Assembly (NCBI GenBank): GCA_964467615.1
Contig: CAYXRK010000007.1
Span: 1 to 58,702 of the forward strand
DNA: 58,702 nucleotides
Source of the DNA: CAYXRK01 sp964467615
GTDB lineage: Bacteria; Hydrogenedentota; Hydrogenedentia; Hydrogenedentales; GCA-2746185
Direction: 5' to 3'
Shown in pieces: positions 24,913 through 35,007 of the stretch (position 1 is its first letter; every line of letters starts with the position of its first letter). The notes below the pieces were generated by a model. It saw only the letters and a program-made list of their open reading frames with translations. It had not been told where the DNA came from and searched no databases. Position numbers and translations under genes: made by a program.

Positions 24913-25452
24913 ATGACCCACGTCCCGACTGTTCGCGAAATCATGACCGCCTCGACCCTTCGATTCGACCCTGAAATGCCGGCGTATGACGCGATCGACA
25001 AAATGACAGCGAAGCGGCTCGCGGGGGTGCCGGTCATCGATCGAGGTGGAAAGCTTGTCGGATTTCTGACCGAGAAAGACTGCCTGCGCATGCTGGCCGT
25101 TTCCCATATGTACAACACGACCGGCCGCCGCGTCCAGGACTTCATGTCGCAAATCAAGGAGGCGCTTGAGCCTGAATTGGATTTGTTGTCGGCCGCGATG
25201 AGGTTCCTAAACTGCAACTTTGTGACGTTGCCTGTACTCGAGGGCGAGACGCTCGTCGGGAGCATCAACCGCCACGACATCATGCGGGCGATCGAAAAGT
25301 TTTATCGCGACCGTGGGCTCGACAAAGCGGAGAACCGCCTCACGTTGAAATTGGTCGAGCACCCCACCTCGATCGAGGATCTTCAAACCTTGGTGGCGCG
25401 GACCGACAATGCTCAACTCGCGTCGGTCTTCGGAGGCCGGCACTCCGGCTAG
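24913..25452 (+). CDS. Two-CBS-domain protein
   Basis: 179 residues. CBS1 is about residues 4-62 (VREIMTASTLRFDPEMPAYDAIDKMTAKRLAGVPVIDRGGKLVGFLTEKDCLRM) and CBS2 about residues 75-135 (LEPELDLLSAAMRFLNCNFVTLPVLEGETLVGSINRHDIMRAI). Tandem CBS domains form a Bateman module that binds adenine nucleotides. No enzyme or transporter domain is attached, so it may be a stand-alone energy sensor or act in trans. The ATG has GAGGAGG upstream. It ends 6 bp before the stop of the macro-domain gene on the other strand. Confidence 0.9.
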   Translation: MTHVPTVREIMTASTLRFDPEMPAYDAIDKMTAKRLAGVPVIDRGGKLVGFLTEKDCLRMLAVSHMYNTTGRRVQDFMSQIKEALEPELDLLSAAMRFLNCNFVTLPVLEGETLVGSINRHDIMRAIEKFYRDRGLDKAENRLTLKLVEHPTSIEDLQTLVARTDNAQLASVFGGRHSG

Positions 25453-25457
25453 TGTAA

Positions 25458-25997
25458 TCAACGCGCGTGGGAGTGGAGGGCCCGCTCGTACGCGGCCAAG
25501 ACGTCTCGCGAAAAGAGAACGAACTTCACCACTTCTATCGTCACGTGGCCACGGGCTACCTCCAAACAAACCTCCCCGGTCGCGATTTGCGCCGCTTCGT
25601 CGAGTGGATACCCATACGCGCCGCAACTGATCGCGGGGAAGGCGATGGTCTTGAGGCCGTGCTCAGCGGCGACCTCGAGGCTCCGGCGGTAGCAGCGCGC
25701 CAGAAGTTCGGCTTCGTTGTTGCCCCCGTCGCGATAGATAGGGCCGACAGTATGAATTACGTATCGCGCGGGCAGATTGCCGCCCGTCGTGATCTTCGCG
25801 TCGCCCGTTTCGCAACCGCCGAGTTTGCGGCATTGTTCGAGGATTGAAGGGCCACCGGCCCGATGGATTGCGCCGTCCACTCCGCCCCCGCCCAAGAGCG
25901 AACTGTTCGCCGCGTTCACGATGGCGTCGACGTGTTCCTTGGTGATATCGCCGAGGGCGGTTTCGATCATCGTCTTCCCAATTCGGATGCCCGGCAT
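25458..25997 (-). CDS. Macro-domain protein, O-acetyl-ADP-ribose deacetylase type
   Basis: 179 residues. The start is the ATG at 25997 (MPGIRIGKTMIETALGDITKEHVDAIVNAANSSLLGGGGVDGAIHRAGG), preceded by GGGGGGAGA. The GDIT and NAANSSLLGGGGVDGAIH motifs and the later GYPLDEAAQIATGEV match the YmdB/MacroD-type macro domain, which hydrolyses O-acetyl-ADP-ribose or removes ADP-ribose from proteins. Divergent from the aldo/keto reductase with 67 bp between the two starts. Confidence 0.92.
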   Translation of the reverse strand: MPGIRIGKTMIETALGDITKEHVDAIVNAANSSLLGGGGVDGAIHRAGGPSILEQCRKLGGCETGDAKITTGGNLPARYVIHTVGPIYRDGGNNEAELLARCYRRSLEVAAEHGLKTIAFPAISCGAYGYPLDEAAQIATGEVCLEVARGHVTIEVVKFVLFSRDVLAAYERALHSHAR

Positions 25998-26064
25998 ATC
26001 GTTCTCCCCCCGCCGCCCGATTATCCGATACAATGGTGGTCGATTCCTACGCAGAGGAAACAGA

Positions 26065-26952
26065 ATGCCTGTTCCAATTGACCGGCGGATGCTGGGCTCG
26101 ACCGGCGCGGAACTTTCCGTACTTGGGTTTGGCGGCGTCATCGTGACGAACACGCCGCAGGCGACCGCCGATCGATATGTTGCGGAAGCATTCGAGCGGG
26201 GGGTGACCTACTTCGACGTTGCGCCGTTCTACGGCAATGCGCAAGAGCGGCTCGGTCCGGCCCTGCAGCCGTACCGCGATCGGTGTTTTCTCGCGTGCAA
26301 GTCGAAGGAGCGGACCGGCGAGGGGATTCGCCGCGAGATGGAGGAGTCGTTGCGTCTGCTCAAAACGGACCATTTCGACCTTTACCAACTGCATGGGATA
26401 TTGAAAGTCGAGGAGGACGTCGACGCGGCGTTCGCACCCGGCGGGGCGATGGAAGCGGTCATAAAAGCGCGTGACGAAGGCAAGGTGCGATTCATCGGGT
26501 TCTCGGCGCATACGGAGGAAGCGGCGCTCGCGGCGATGGATCGCTTCGCGTTCGACAGCGTGATGTTTCCGTTCAACTACTTCACCTGGACGCACGGGAA
26601 CTTTGGCCGTCGCGTCTACGAACACGCGCGGGCGAAAGGGATGGGCGTCATCGCACTCAAGTCGGTCGCGCATCGACCATGGTCCAAGGAAGAATTCCAA
26701 TCCTTCTTCCGACCGTGGCACAAATGCTGGTACAAGCCGCTCGAAGACCGGGACAAAATCGAGCTCGCGCTGCGGTTCACGTTGAATCTTCCGGTGGATG
26801 CTGCGATTCCGCCCGGACATTGGGACCTTTTCAAGACCTGTCTCGACGTCGTGGAGTCGGGCGTACTTGGGGCCGTGAGCGAGAACGAGCTCGGATCGCT
26901 CTCACAATTGGCCAATGATTCAAAGCCCCTATTCCAAAACTCAACTGCGTAG
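26065..26952 (+). CDS. Aldo/keto reductase family oxidoreductase
   Basis: 295 residues from the ATG at 26065 (GAGGAAA upstream). The NADPH-dependent aldo/keto reductase TIM barrel is evident, with the catalytic tetrad D51, Y56, K79 and H110 (YFDVAPFYGNAQERLG, FLACKSKERT, FDLYQLHG). The segment RRMLGSTGAELSVLGFGGV is the usual family start. Substrate is unknown. It shares a divergent control region with the macro-domain gene and overlaps the start of the downstream YIP1 gene (26915) by 38 bp. Confidence 0.93.
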   Translation: MPVPIDRRMLGSTGAELSVLGFGGVIVTNTPQATADRYVAEAFERGVTYFDVAPFYGNAQERLGPALQPYRDRCFLACKSKERTGEGIRREMEESLRLLKTDHFDLYQLHGILKVEEDVDAAFAPGGAMEAVIKARDEGKVRFIGFSAHTEEAALAAMDRFAFDSVMFPFNYFTWTHGNFGRRVYEHARAKGMGVIALKSVAHRPWSKEEFQSFFRPWHKCWYKPLEDRDKIELALRFTLNLPVDAAIPPGHWDLFKTCLDVVESGVLGAVSENELGSLSQLANDSKPLFQNSTA

Positions 26953-27535
26953 AGCGAGAGCGCACACGGCGGGTGGATTCACGGATCGAATCCTCCGCGT
27001 GTTCCGTTTCGACGCGACCGTTTATGAGGAAGTCCGGCACGATCGCAATGCCGTTACTCAGGCCATGGCCATCGTCTTTCTCAGTTCCGCGATCGGATTG
27101 ATACCAATCCTTTCGGAAGCCGCAAACTCGCCTGTTTCGGAATACGTACATCCGTTTTGGTTTGTTCTGGCTCTGCCTTTGCCGCTACTCGGATGGATGT
27201 GCCAAGCGGTAATGCTTTATTTTGTAGGTGCGATCGTGTTTCGAGGGCCCTACACCGACACCAACATCACTCAAGTCATGACGGTAACCGGTTTCGCGTC
27301 CGTCCCAGGACTTTTTGGCGTTGTCGCCGAATTCCCAGTGGCCGGTACTCTATTGGGTGGTGTAATCACAGTCTGGATGAGTGTCTTGCAGGTCATCGCA
27401 ATTCGGGAAGTATTTGACTATTCGAGCATGTTGAATGCTTTGGGGGTCTGGCTGGCGAACATGCTCGCTCTCATTGTCGTGATGTTAACCGTATTGGGAA
27501 TCGCCGCACTGGCATTTATGCTCGTATGGCGTTGA
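26915..27535 (+). CDS. YIP1-family membrane protein
   Basis: 206 residues with about five transmembrane helices from residue 45 on (for example MAIVFLSSAIGLIPIL, FWFVLALPLPLLGWMCQAVMLYFVGAIVF, MLALIVVMLTVLGIAALAFMLV). A shared opening with the next gene, ILRVFRFDATVYEEVRHDRNAVTQAMAIV, marks it as a YIP1 family member. The 5' end overlaps the aldo/keto reductase by 38 bp in another frame; a later start is possible. Function in bacteria is unknown. It is followed 117 bp downstream by a paralogue at 27653-28210. Confidence 0.78.
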   Translation: MIQSPYSKTQLRRARAHTAGGFTDRILRVFRFDATVYEEVRHDRNAVTQAMAIVFLSSAIGLIPILSEAANSPVSEYVHPFWFVLALPLPLLGWMCQAVMLYFVGAIVFRGPYTDTNITQVMTVTGFASVPGLFGVVAEFPVAGTLLGGVITVWMSVLQVIAIREVFDYSSMLNALGVWLANMLALIVVMLTVLGIAALAFMLVWR

Positions 27536-27652
27536 TGCGATAACGCCTCCCCATCGCGAAGACTGCCACGCTTTTCGATATCGAGGCGACCGCCTCGATT
27601 TGCGATTGGATAGAGAGTAGCCTTAGCGTCACGTAAGAGGGGAGTCTTCAAT

Positions 27653-28210
27653 ATGGCTAGCTTTACCGAGCGGATGATTGGTGCCGCGAAATTGGACGCG
27701 AAGGCATTTGAGGAAGTCGAGCACGACAAGACCGCGACGGGGCAGGCGATGGCGGTCGTAGCCATGAGCAGCATCGCGTCGGGTATCGGCGCGTCCGGAT
27801 CGATGGGACTGGTCGGGCTTGCGTTCGGAACGATCACCGCGCTGGTGGGCTGGGTCATTTCCTCGTTGTTAATCTACTTCATCGGCACGCGGCTCATGCC
27901 GGAGGAGAGCACCGAGGCAGACGCGTGGCAGTTGATGCGTGTAATGGGATTCGCCCAGGCGCCCGGAATTCTTCGGGTGCTCGGCATCATTCCGTTTATT
28001 GGGCCGCTTACCAATTTCGCTGTATGGCTTTGGGTCCTCGCCGCACTGGTGGTTGCCGTTCGTCAGGCGTTGGACTATTCGAACACCGGCAAGGCGATAG
28101 CGGTGTGCCTGGTGGGACTTGGAGCGTGGATTGCATTGACCCTTGCGATGGGCCTTATCGTCGTGCTGTTGGGCTTCGCTACCCACGCGGCAACTCAGTT
28201 CGCCACGTAG
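27653..28210 (+). CDS. YIP1-family membrane protein, paralogue of the preceding gene
   Basis: 185 residues with four to five transmembrane helices. It shares the leader FTERMIGAAKLDAKAFEEVEHDKTATGQAMAVVAMSS with its upstream neighbour, and the C-terminal RQALDYSNTGKAIAVCLVGLGAW corresponds to REVFDYSSMLNALGVWLANM there. The two look like a tandem duplication that has diverged. Upstream is an 8-bp hairpin (27580-27599) without a T-run. ATG start with a GAGGGGAG site upstream. Confidence 0.8.
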   Translation: MASFTERMIGAAKLDAKAFEEVEHDKTATGQAMAVVAMSSIASGIGASGSMGLVGLAFGTITALVGWVISSLLIYFIGTRLMPEESTEADAWQLMRVMGFAQAPGILRVLGIIPFIGPLTNFAVWLWVLAALVVAVRQALDYSNTGKAIAVCLVGLGAWIALTLAMGLIVVLLGFATHAATQFAT

Positions 28211-28228
28211 CGGCGGCGACCGTCGCGT

Positions 28229-28453
28229 TCAGCAGCCCCGGGTAATCACCGATTCGCCGCCGTCTTCGATTTCGCGAATCCGCTGATCGAGTTCGCTGAT
28301 CACGTCCTCGGGCGAGCGCGTTTTCGCGTAGTGTTGCACCAACGCGTACATGAGGGCGCGCGCGAAGACTTCTTCATCCATCGAAGTGGATTCTCGGGCT
28401 TCCCCCAACGCGCGCTCGATAATTTCGGACGCAAATTGATGTTCACCCGCCAT
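28229..28453 (-). CDS. Small acidic helical protein of unknown function
   Basis: 74 residues from the ATG at 28453 (MAGEHQFASEIIERALGEARES), with GGAGG about 10 nt upstream; a longer frame begins at 28498. Predicted all-helical and acidic, with ALMYALVQHYAKTRSPEDVISELDQRIREIEDGG. No family recognised. It is convergent with the YIP1 gene, and starts divergently from the DUF4159 gene. Confidence 0.55.
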   Translation of the reverse strand: MAGEHQFASEIIERALGEARESTSMDEEVFARALMYALVQHYAKTRSPEDVISELDQRIREIEDGGESVITRGC

Positions 28454-28607
28454 GATCGCGCGACCTCCGTCACCAAATTCCCCTGACCGAACGATCAAAG
28501 GATAACAATTGGCGGACTCGATATCCCCTCGCGTCCGGCGCGACGGAATCGCGCCATTGGTAGGCGGGTGTCGCTTCGTCTATCCTATGCGAAAGGCGGA
28601 TTCAACA

Positions 28608-29462
28608 ATGACGCGTTGGTGTTTAGTTTCTGGGCAAACGTTACGGCGGCTCGCCGGGCTCTCATTGCTGCTCGCGGCCCCGGCATTTGGGCAGTTTCGC
28701 GGTTCGGGAGACGGCCCCTGGCGTCGATTCCCGGACGCTCCTACCCTCAAGGACTTTCCGCAGGAGAAATTTTCGTTCTGCACAGTAATGTACACACCCT
28801 ATCGCGAGGAAGCGCTCGGATTCGGATGGTCCACGGACTGGCCGGACGCGGGATATAACTTCATGATTCGACTCGAGGAACTTACCACGATTCGAATCAA
28901 AAAGGACGAGAGCGGTGAGCCGATTCAAACGAATCTGCATCTGACCGACGAGTCGCTATTCGACTACCCGTACATTTTCATGTCCGACGTTGGGGTCGCC
29001 AATTTCGACGACGCCGAGGCGGAACAGTTACGCGAGTACCTGCTGCGCGGCGGGTTTCTGCACGTGGACGACTTTTGGGGCGAGGAAGCGTGGGACAGTT
29101 GGCGGATGCAACTCGAGAAAGTGTTGCCGCCGGACGAATACCCTATTCAAGATATTCCGTTGAGTCATCCTATTTTCAATATTGTGTTCAAAATCACCGA
29201 GAAGGCCCAAGTGCCTTCGATTCAGTATTGGCGAGGTTCGCGCGACGGCACTACTTCGGAACGGGGCGAATCGACGAGCGAAGTGCACATACGCGGGATG
29301 TATGACAAGAACGGCCGGCTGATGGTGGTGATGACCCACAACACCGACATCGCCGACGGCTGGGAAAAGGAACGCGAGGATCACGACTATTTCGAGAGGT
29401 TCGCGGTGAAGAAATCCTACCCTTTGGGGATCAACATCGTCGTCTACGCGTTGACTCACTAG
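28608..29462 (+). CDS. DUF4159 exported protein
   Basis: 284 residues with a signal peptide (RLAGLSLLLAAPAFG). It matches DUF4159: EKFSFCTVMYTP, PDAGYNFMIRLEELTTIRI, FDYPYIFMSDVGVANFDDAEAEQLREYLLRGGFLHVDDFWG, and a C-terminal YPLGINIVVYALTH. DUF4159 is a GATase-like fold common in the PVC group and often located near BatA/MoxR-type gene clusters; none is seen here. The start at 28608 is preceded by AAGGCGGA; a start at 28587 is also possible. Followed by a terminator-like hairpin (29486-29511) and then the DUF1704 gene. Confidence 0.85.
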   Translation: MTRWCLVSGQTLRRLAGLSLLLAAPAFGQFRGSGDGPWRRFPDAPTLKDFPQEKFSFCTVMYTPYREEALGFGWSTDWPDAGYNFMIRLEELTTIRIKKDESGEPIQTNLHLTDESLFDYPYIFMSDVGVANFDDAEAEQLREYLLRGGFLHVDDFWGEEAWDSWRMQLEKVLPPDEYPIQDIPLSHPIFNIVFKITEKAQVPSIQYWRGSRDGTTSERGESTSEVHIRGMYDKNGRLMVVMTHNTDIADGWEKEREDHDYFERFAVKKSYPLGINIVVYALTH

Positions 29463-29485
29463 CGCCCGCCCAATTTTGTGCAACC

Positions 29486-29511
29486 AACGCCCGGCGCTCC
29501 GGCCGGGCGTT
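29486..29511 (+). terminator. Terminator-like hairpin after the DUF4159 gene
   Basis: A perfect 10-bp stem, AACGCCCGGC (29486-29495) and GCCGGGCGTT (29502-29511), with a 6-nt loop and a short TTTCGTC tail. It is 24 nt after the DUF4159 stop and argues that the next gene begins at 29520/29526 and not at the GTG at 29478. Confidence 0.65.
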
Positions 29512-29525
29512 TCGTCATCATGGGA

Positions 29526-30818
29526 ATGAGCATCGACAATCAACAAACATACCGCGAGACGATCCGCGAACTATCGGATCGGATCGTCGAAGCGCAGCGG
29601 CCGATCCGGATTTTGGACGCCATTAAGTGGGACGCGGGCGTGCAGCAGGCGTTTTTCGACAACGATTGCGCCGTTTCGCCGCCAGTGGATCGGGCCTACT
29701 ACGACGCGCGGCCGTTGGGCTTCGATCCCTTCGCTAAACGCCAGGAATTACAGGCCATCGAGCGGGACGTCAACCGGCTGCTCGGGCAATACAACGCCGT
29801 CGGCCAGATACTCGAGCGAATGTGCCGGGAGTACCAACTCGTCGTGCGGATGATGGAAGCGCGCGGCACGCCAGAGTTTTCGCCGCTGTCGCAAGAGTTG
29901 TACGGTTCCGCGAGCGACGTTTTCCACGCGGGCGATCCGACATTAACGGACCTCGGGATCATGATGTCCGAGGCGCTAACAAACATTGATCGCAGTTTCA
30001 TGATCGAGCGCGAACCAAAAACGATTCACGGCGAGGAAGCGGTCGACATTTTGCAGAAACGGTTCGACGCCGCGTTCGAAGGAACGGGCACGACGTGCCG
30101 CGTCGTATTGAGCGACGGGATTCTGGCCGACGCGGCGGCGGGCGCGGACTACGTGAAAATCCGCAAGGAGGCCCGGTTCAGCGAGCGGGACCTTCGCTTG
30201 CTTGAGGTACACGAAGGTTGGGTCCACGTCGGCACGACGATGAACGGCAAGGCGCAACCGGTGTGCACGTTTCTCAGCAAAGGGCCGCCCTCGAGCACGA
30301 TCACGCAGGAGGGTCTGGCGTTGTTCATGGAAGTGATCGCGTTCATGTCTCATCCGGCGCGCCTCTGGCGCGTGACGAACCGAATCCGCGCCGTGGCGAT
30401 GGCGGAGCAGGGGGCGGGGTTCGTCGACGTGTTCCGATTTTTCACAGACCAAGGCATGGATCGCGAGGAGGCGTACACGAGCGCGTCGCGCGTGTTTCGC
30501 GGGAGCACGCCTGGGGGCGGGCCGTTTACGAAGGACCTCTCCTACAGCAAGGGGTTCATCCTCGTGTACAACTACATACGCTTGGCGGTGCGCCGCGGGA
30601 TGTTGTCGAGGATTCCTTTGTTGTTTCTCGGAAAGACAACGCTTAGCGACGTTCGTCTGTACGCCCAATTGATGGACGAGGGCCTCATCACGCCCCCCAA
30701 ATTTCTGCCCCCCCAGTTCCGCGACATGAATTCGCTCGCCGCCTGGATGTGCTACAGCAACTTCCTAAACAGCCTGAATCTTAAACAAATCGAGGCCGAC
30801 TACGCGCGTTTGCTGTAA
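29526..30818 (+). CDS. DUF1704 (QEGLA motif) putative metallopeptidase
   Basis: About 430 residues of the DUF1704 family, annotated elsewhere as flavohemoglobin expression-modulating QEGLA motif protein. The family QEGLA motif is present in TITQEGLALFMEVIAF. A zinc-peptidase type HExxxH reads HEGWVH (H229, E230, H234), and the QEGLA glutamate can supply the third ligand. The eukaryotic relatives (KIAA0895/MATCAP) are tubulin-tyrosine carboxypeptidases; the bacterial substrate is unknown. The start is put at the ATG at 29526 because an upstream hairpin occupies the earlier frame. No operon partner is evident. Confidence 0.83.
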   Translation: MSIDNQQTYRETIRELSDRIVEAQRPIRILDAIKWDAGVQQAFFDNDCAVSPPVDRAYYDARPLGFDPFAKRQELQAIERDVNRLLGQYNAVGQILERMCREYQLVVRMMEARGTPEFSPLSQELYGSASDVFHAGDPTLTDLGIMMSEALTNIDRSFMIEREPKTIHGEEAVDILQKRFDAAFEGTGTTCRVVLSDGILADAAAGADYVKIRKEARFSERDLRLLEVHEGWVHVGTTMNGKAQPVCTFLSKGPPSSTITQEGLALFMEVIAFMSHPARLWRVTNRIRAVAMAEQGAGFVDVFRFFTDQGMDREEAYTSASRVFRGSTPGGGPFTKDLSYSKGFILVYNYIRLAVRRGMLSRIPLLFLGKTTLSDVRLYAQLMDEGLITPPKFLPPQFRDMNSLAAWMCYSNFLNSLNLKQIEADYARLL

Positions 30819-30990
30819 ACTTATGTAAGTTCTTCGATCTGCCAGAATTGCAGTGCATCGCTAAAATCGAAGAGCATCGGGCCGTACCTGTCACGGCCGC
30901 GCCGCCTCAACCGGTCAGCGTACCCAATGGCGCGGCTGCACTTCCCCAAATGCGACTTGATCGTCGCGCATTCAGTCGAAATGGAGATTC

Positions 30991-32916
<1,926 letters not shown>

Positions 32917-32939
32917 TTATCGTACCCGGATTCATTACA

Positions 32940-32962
32940 GTAAGGAAGTACAGCATCCTTAC
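32940..32962. promoter_or_regulatory. Inverted repeat upstream of mazE, candidate autoregulatory operator
   Basis: GTAAGGA (32940-32946) and TCCTTAC (32956-32962) form perfect 7-bp arms around 9 bp. The second arm ends 11 nt before the mazE start codon. MazE/AbrB-type antitoxins usually repress their own operon through such sites. Position within the mazE leader supports this. Confidence 0.55.
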
Positions 32963-32973
32963 CGGATACCATT

Positions 32974-33204
32974 ATGGCAAACATCGCAAAAATCACTGCC
33001 AAGGGCCAAACCACCATACCTCGGGAAATTCGCGCCGCGCTTCACGTAAAGCCAGGAGACTTGGTTTCCTGGGAAATCACGGGCGAGGGCACGGTTAGGG
33101 TACAACGCGTCCTCCCAATGGACTTCGGATATCTTCAAGCAATTCAGGGCACGCTAAGCGAGTGGGAATCGGCCGAAGACGAGGAAGCCTATCGTGATCT
33201 TTAG
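32974..33204 (+). CDS. mazE: MazE/AbrB-family antitoxin
   Basis: 76 residues. The N-terminal swapped-hairpin AbrB domain is clear (AKITAKGQTTIPREIRAALHVKPGDLVSWEITGEGTVRVQRV, residues 4-48). The C-terminal tail is acidic (ESAEDEEAYRDL) and would be the part that blocks the toxin. The ATG at 32974 follows an inverted repeat (32940-32962). It overlaps the next gene by 11 bp, typical of antitoxin-toxin coupling. Confidence 0.9.
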   Translation: MANIAKITAKGQTTIPREIRAALHVKPGDLVSWEITGEGTVRVQRVLPMDFGYLQAIQGTLSEWESAEDEEAYRDL

Positions 33205-33538
33205 GCGGTACGATGTTGTTCGCGTACCGTTTCCGTTTGCAGACCGGAACGCGTCAAAACATCGGCCCGCCCTTGTTCTCTCTTCCGAGGCCCCGTTCAA
33301 CACGCCAGCAGGTCATTCCGTAATGGCGATGATTACGTCCAGTGCGCGCCAGCCCTGGCCGTTGGATTGCGCTATCACGGACACCACGTCTGCCGGCCTT
33401 TCGGCTTCGTCGATAGTGCGCTTCAAATTGTTCACACTCGATCACCGACTTGTCCGCGGCGTACTTGGCCGCCTAAGCGCCGTAGATGTGCGCACAATTG
33501 AACGGCAGTTGCAAAAACTTCTTGGACTGACGATTTAG
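33194..33538 (+). CDS. mazF: MazF/PemK-family mRNA interferase
   Basis: 114 residues of the PemK/MazF family: FRRYDVVRVPFPFADRNASKHRPALVLS is the N-terminal motif, with the catalytic basic residues in the KHRPALV segment, then MAMITSSARQPWPLDCAITD, and the C-terminal LDHRLVRGVLGRLSAVDVRTIERQL. It cleaves mRNA at short sequences. A GTG start overlaps mazE by 11 bp. The module appears intact and probably functional. Confidence 0.9.
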   Translation: MIFRRYDVVRVPFPFADRNASKHRPALVLSSEAPFNTPAGHSVMAMITSSARQPWPLDCAITDTTSAGLSASSIVRFKLFTLDHRLVRGVLGRLSAVDVRTIERQLQKLLGLTI

Positions 33539-33636
33539 TTTCGCGGCTAGGCTGCTGAGATTTTTAAACTGCGCAACGGTTTCGAGTTTCGGCCAATGCC
33601 TATCACCACGAACAAGTATTTCTACGCCCCGCCCGA

Positions 33637-34122
33637 CTACGACTTTGCGGGGGCTTTCTTCGGAGCAGCCTTCTTCGGTGCGGATTTGGCCGCTTTGGCC
33701 TTGGTGGACGGCTTCGCGGGTGCGTCCTGGGCGGTCCCAGTCTTTTGGACGCGTTCAAGGTATTTGGCGACAAGATCGAAGCTCTTGTCGGTGGTTTTGC
33801 GAAAGTCGTCTCGGCCCTTTTTGCCCGTGTCTCGCCATTCTTCGATGACTTGCTTCGCCTCGTTGGGCACCCATCCGGTGTTCTTGAGGGCATCGTGCAT
33901 GGCCTTGCCCGTCTGATCCTGCATTCGCCCGAGCGCGTCGATGCTGCCAATCATAATGCGCCGCTGCATTTCGATGGCGCGGGCCGCGAAGCGCGCGGTC
34001 TGACGGCGGGCAGTGTCTCCGCCAATGGAGCGCAGGCCCTCCTGGGCGCGTTTCACCATGTCCGTAGCGATGCCGACGGCCGACTTTTTCGTCTCGGGAG
34101 CGGGCTTTTTACCGGTGGCCAT
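33637..34122 (-). CDS. Phasin-like protein with a lysine/alanine-rich, histone-H1-like tail
   Basis: 161 residues. Residues about 15-130 are helical and amphipathic with phasin-type features (ARFAARAIEMQRRIMIGSIDALGRMQDQTGKAMHDALKNTGWVPNEAKQVIEEWRDTGKKGRDDFRKTTDKSFDLVAKYLERVQ). The C-terminus is a basic low-complexity tail (TKAKAAKSAPKKAAPKKAPAKS) like that of histone H1 or nucleoid proteins. Phasins coat PHA granules, and a tail of this kind occurs in phasin-like proteins that also bind DNA. No PHA synthase is in the window. The function is inferred and could equally be nucleoid-associated. Confidence 0.62.
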   Translation of the reverse strand: MATGKKPAPETKKSAVGIATDMVKRAQEGLRSIGGDTARRQTARFAARAIEMQRRIMIGSIDALGRMQDQTGKAMHDALKNTGWVPNEAKQVIEEWRDTGKKGRDDFRKTTDKSFDLVAKYLERVQKTGTAQDAPAKPSTKAKAAKSAPKKAAPKKAPAKS

Positions 34123-34258
34123 GATGCTTTCCTTTCCGCGAAGGGTTGTTCAGGTCGACGGTATGATACGTGGCGAGACGGGGTAAAGTCATTGTGCCTC
34201 CATTCGCGCGGCGCGGCAGGGAGCACACCACGGCGCTACGGGCGCGCGGCGAACGCTA

Positions 34259-34999
34259 ATGGACAAAGTCAAAGCCGGTATCGTCGAATTCTACCGCGGG
34301 GCGATGGAGCGTCGGTACGAATTGGAAAACCTGCGCCGTTTCGACTACTTCGAAGACGTCAGCGACGAGGCAGCCGCGGCGCTGCGAAACTATTTCATGG
34401 ACCACATCTACCCGCCGCTTGAGGAGCGGCGGCGTTTGGACGACGCGATAAACCACTTGAGCGAGTTGTTGAAGGCGCCGCGAAAGCTGACGCCCTTGAT
34501 GGGTGCGGGCATCGCCTCCGCCTTCACGATGGGGACGCATCTCAAGGCGGCGGTGCAGGCGGGACTGGCAACGCGCGATGCGTACGTCGAGGCACGCCGC
34601 CTCGAAGACGCCCTCGCCGAGGCTGCGGAATCGAGAGAAATGCCCGCGTCGGACACGAACTCGCGCGCGAAGATGATGGGTCTGCTGCACGACTTACCGG
34701 CGGGCCGCGTCGAGGCCCTGGTGCGCGATGTGACACGGCTGTTTCGCGCGTTTTCCGACACAAGGATGCTCGAAATCGCGGTGAGCTTTCTCGATCGGTG
34801 CGCCGAGATCATGAAAAAGCGGCCGGACCTCTATTCGAGCGCGGACGTAGCCGGCATTCGATTGGGCCGCCACATGTTGGCCGGGGGACTCGACCTCTTT
34901 CGTGAAATCGAACCAGCGCTTTTTCCCAAGATCATCCGCGGAATCGAAGAAGTCGAGCGGGACTGGTACCATGCGGCGATGGCAGAACCGGCGGAGTAG
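34259..34999 (+). CDS. Helical protein of unknown function
   Basis: 246 residues, predicted almost entirely helical, with no signal peptide or membrane segment. No family recognised. Sequence elements are ERRYELENLRRFDYFEDVSDEAAAALRNYFMDHIYPPLEERRRLDDAI and SADVAGIRLGRHMLAGGLDLFREIEPALFPKIIRGIEEVERDW. The gene lies 8 bp upstream of a SRPBCC gene and divergent to the phasin-like gene, so a lipid- or granule-related role is possible but not shown. Confidence 0.55.
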   Translation: MDKVKAGIVEFYRGAMERRYELENLRRFDYFEDVSDEAAAALRNYFMDHIYPPLEERRRLDDAINHLSELLKAPRKLTPLMGAGIASAFTMGTHLKAAVQAGLATRDAYVEARRLEDALAEAAESREMPASDTNSRAKMMGLLHDLPAGRVEALVRDVTRLFRAFSDTRMLEIAVSFLDRCAEIMKKRPDLYSSADVAGIRLGRHMLAGGLDLFREIEPALFPKIIRGIEEVERDWYHAAMAEPAE

Positions 35000-35007
35000 G
35001 AGGGGGC

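Noticed and set aside
25777..26064. N-terminal extension of the aldo/keto reductase
   Set aside because: The upstream part is low-complexity and antisense to the macro-domain gene. The ATG at 26065 has a ribosome binding site and gives the normal family start.
27580..27599. 8-bp hairpin between the YIP1 genes
   Set aside because: Stem ATCGAGGC/GCCTCGAT has no T-run after it and could be incidental, so it was not called a terminator.
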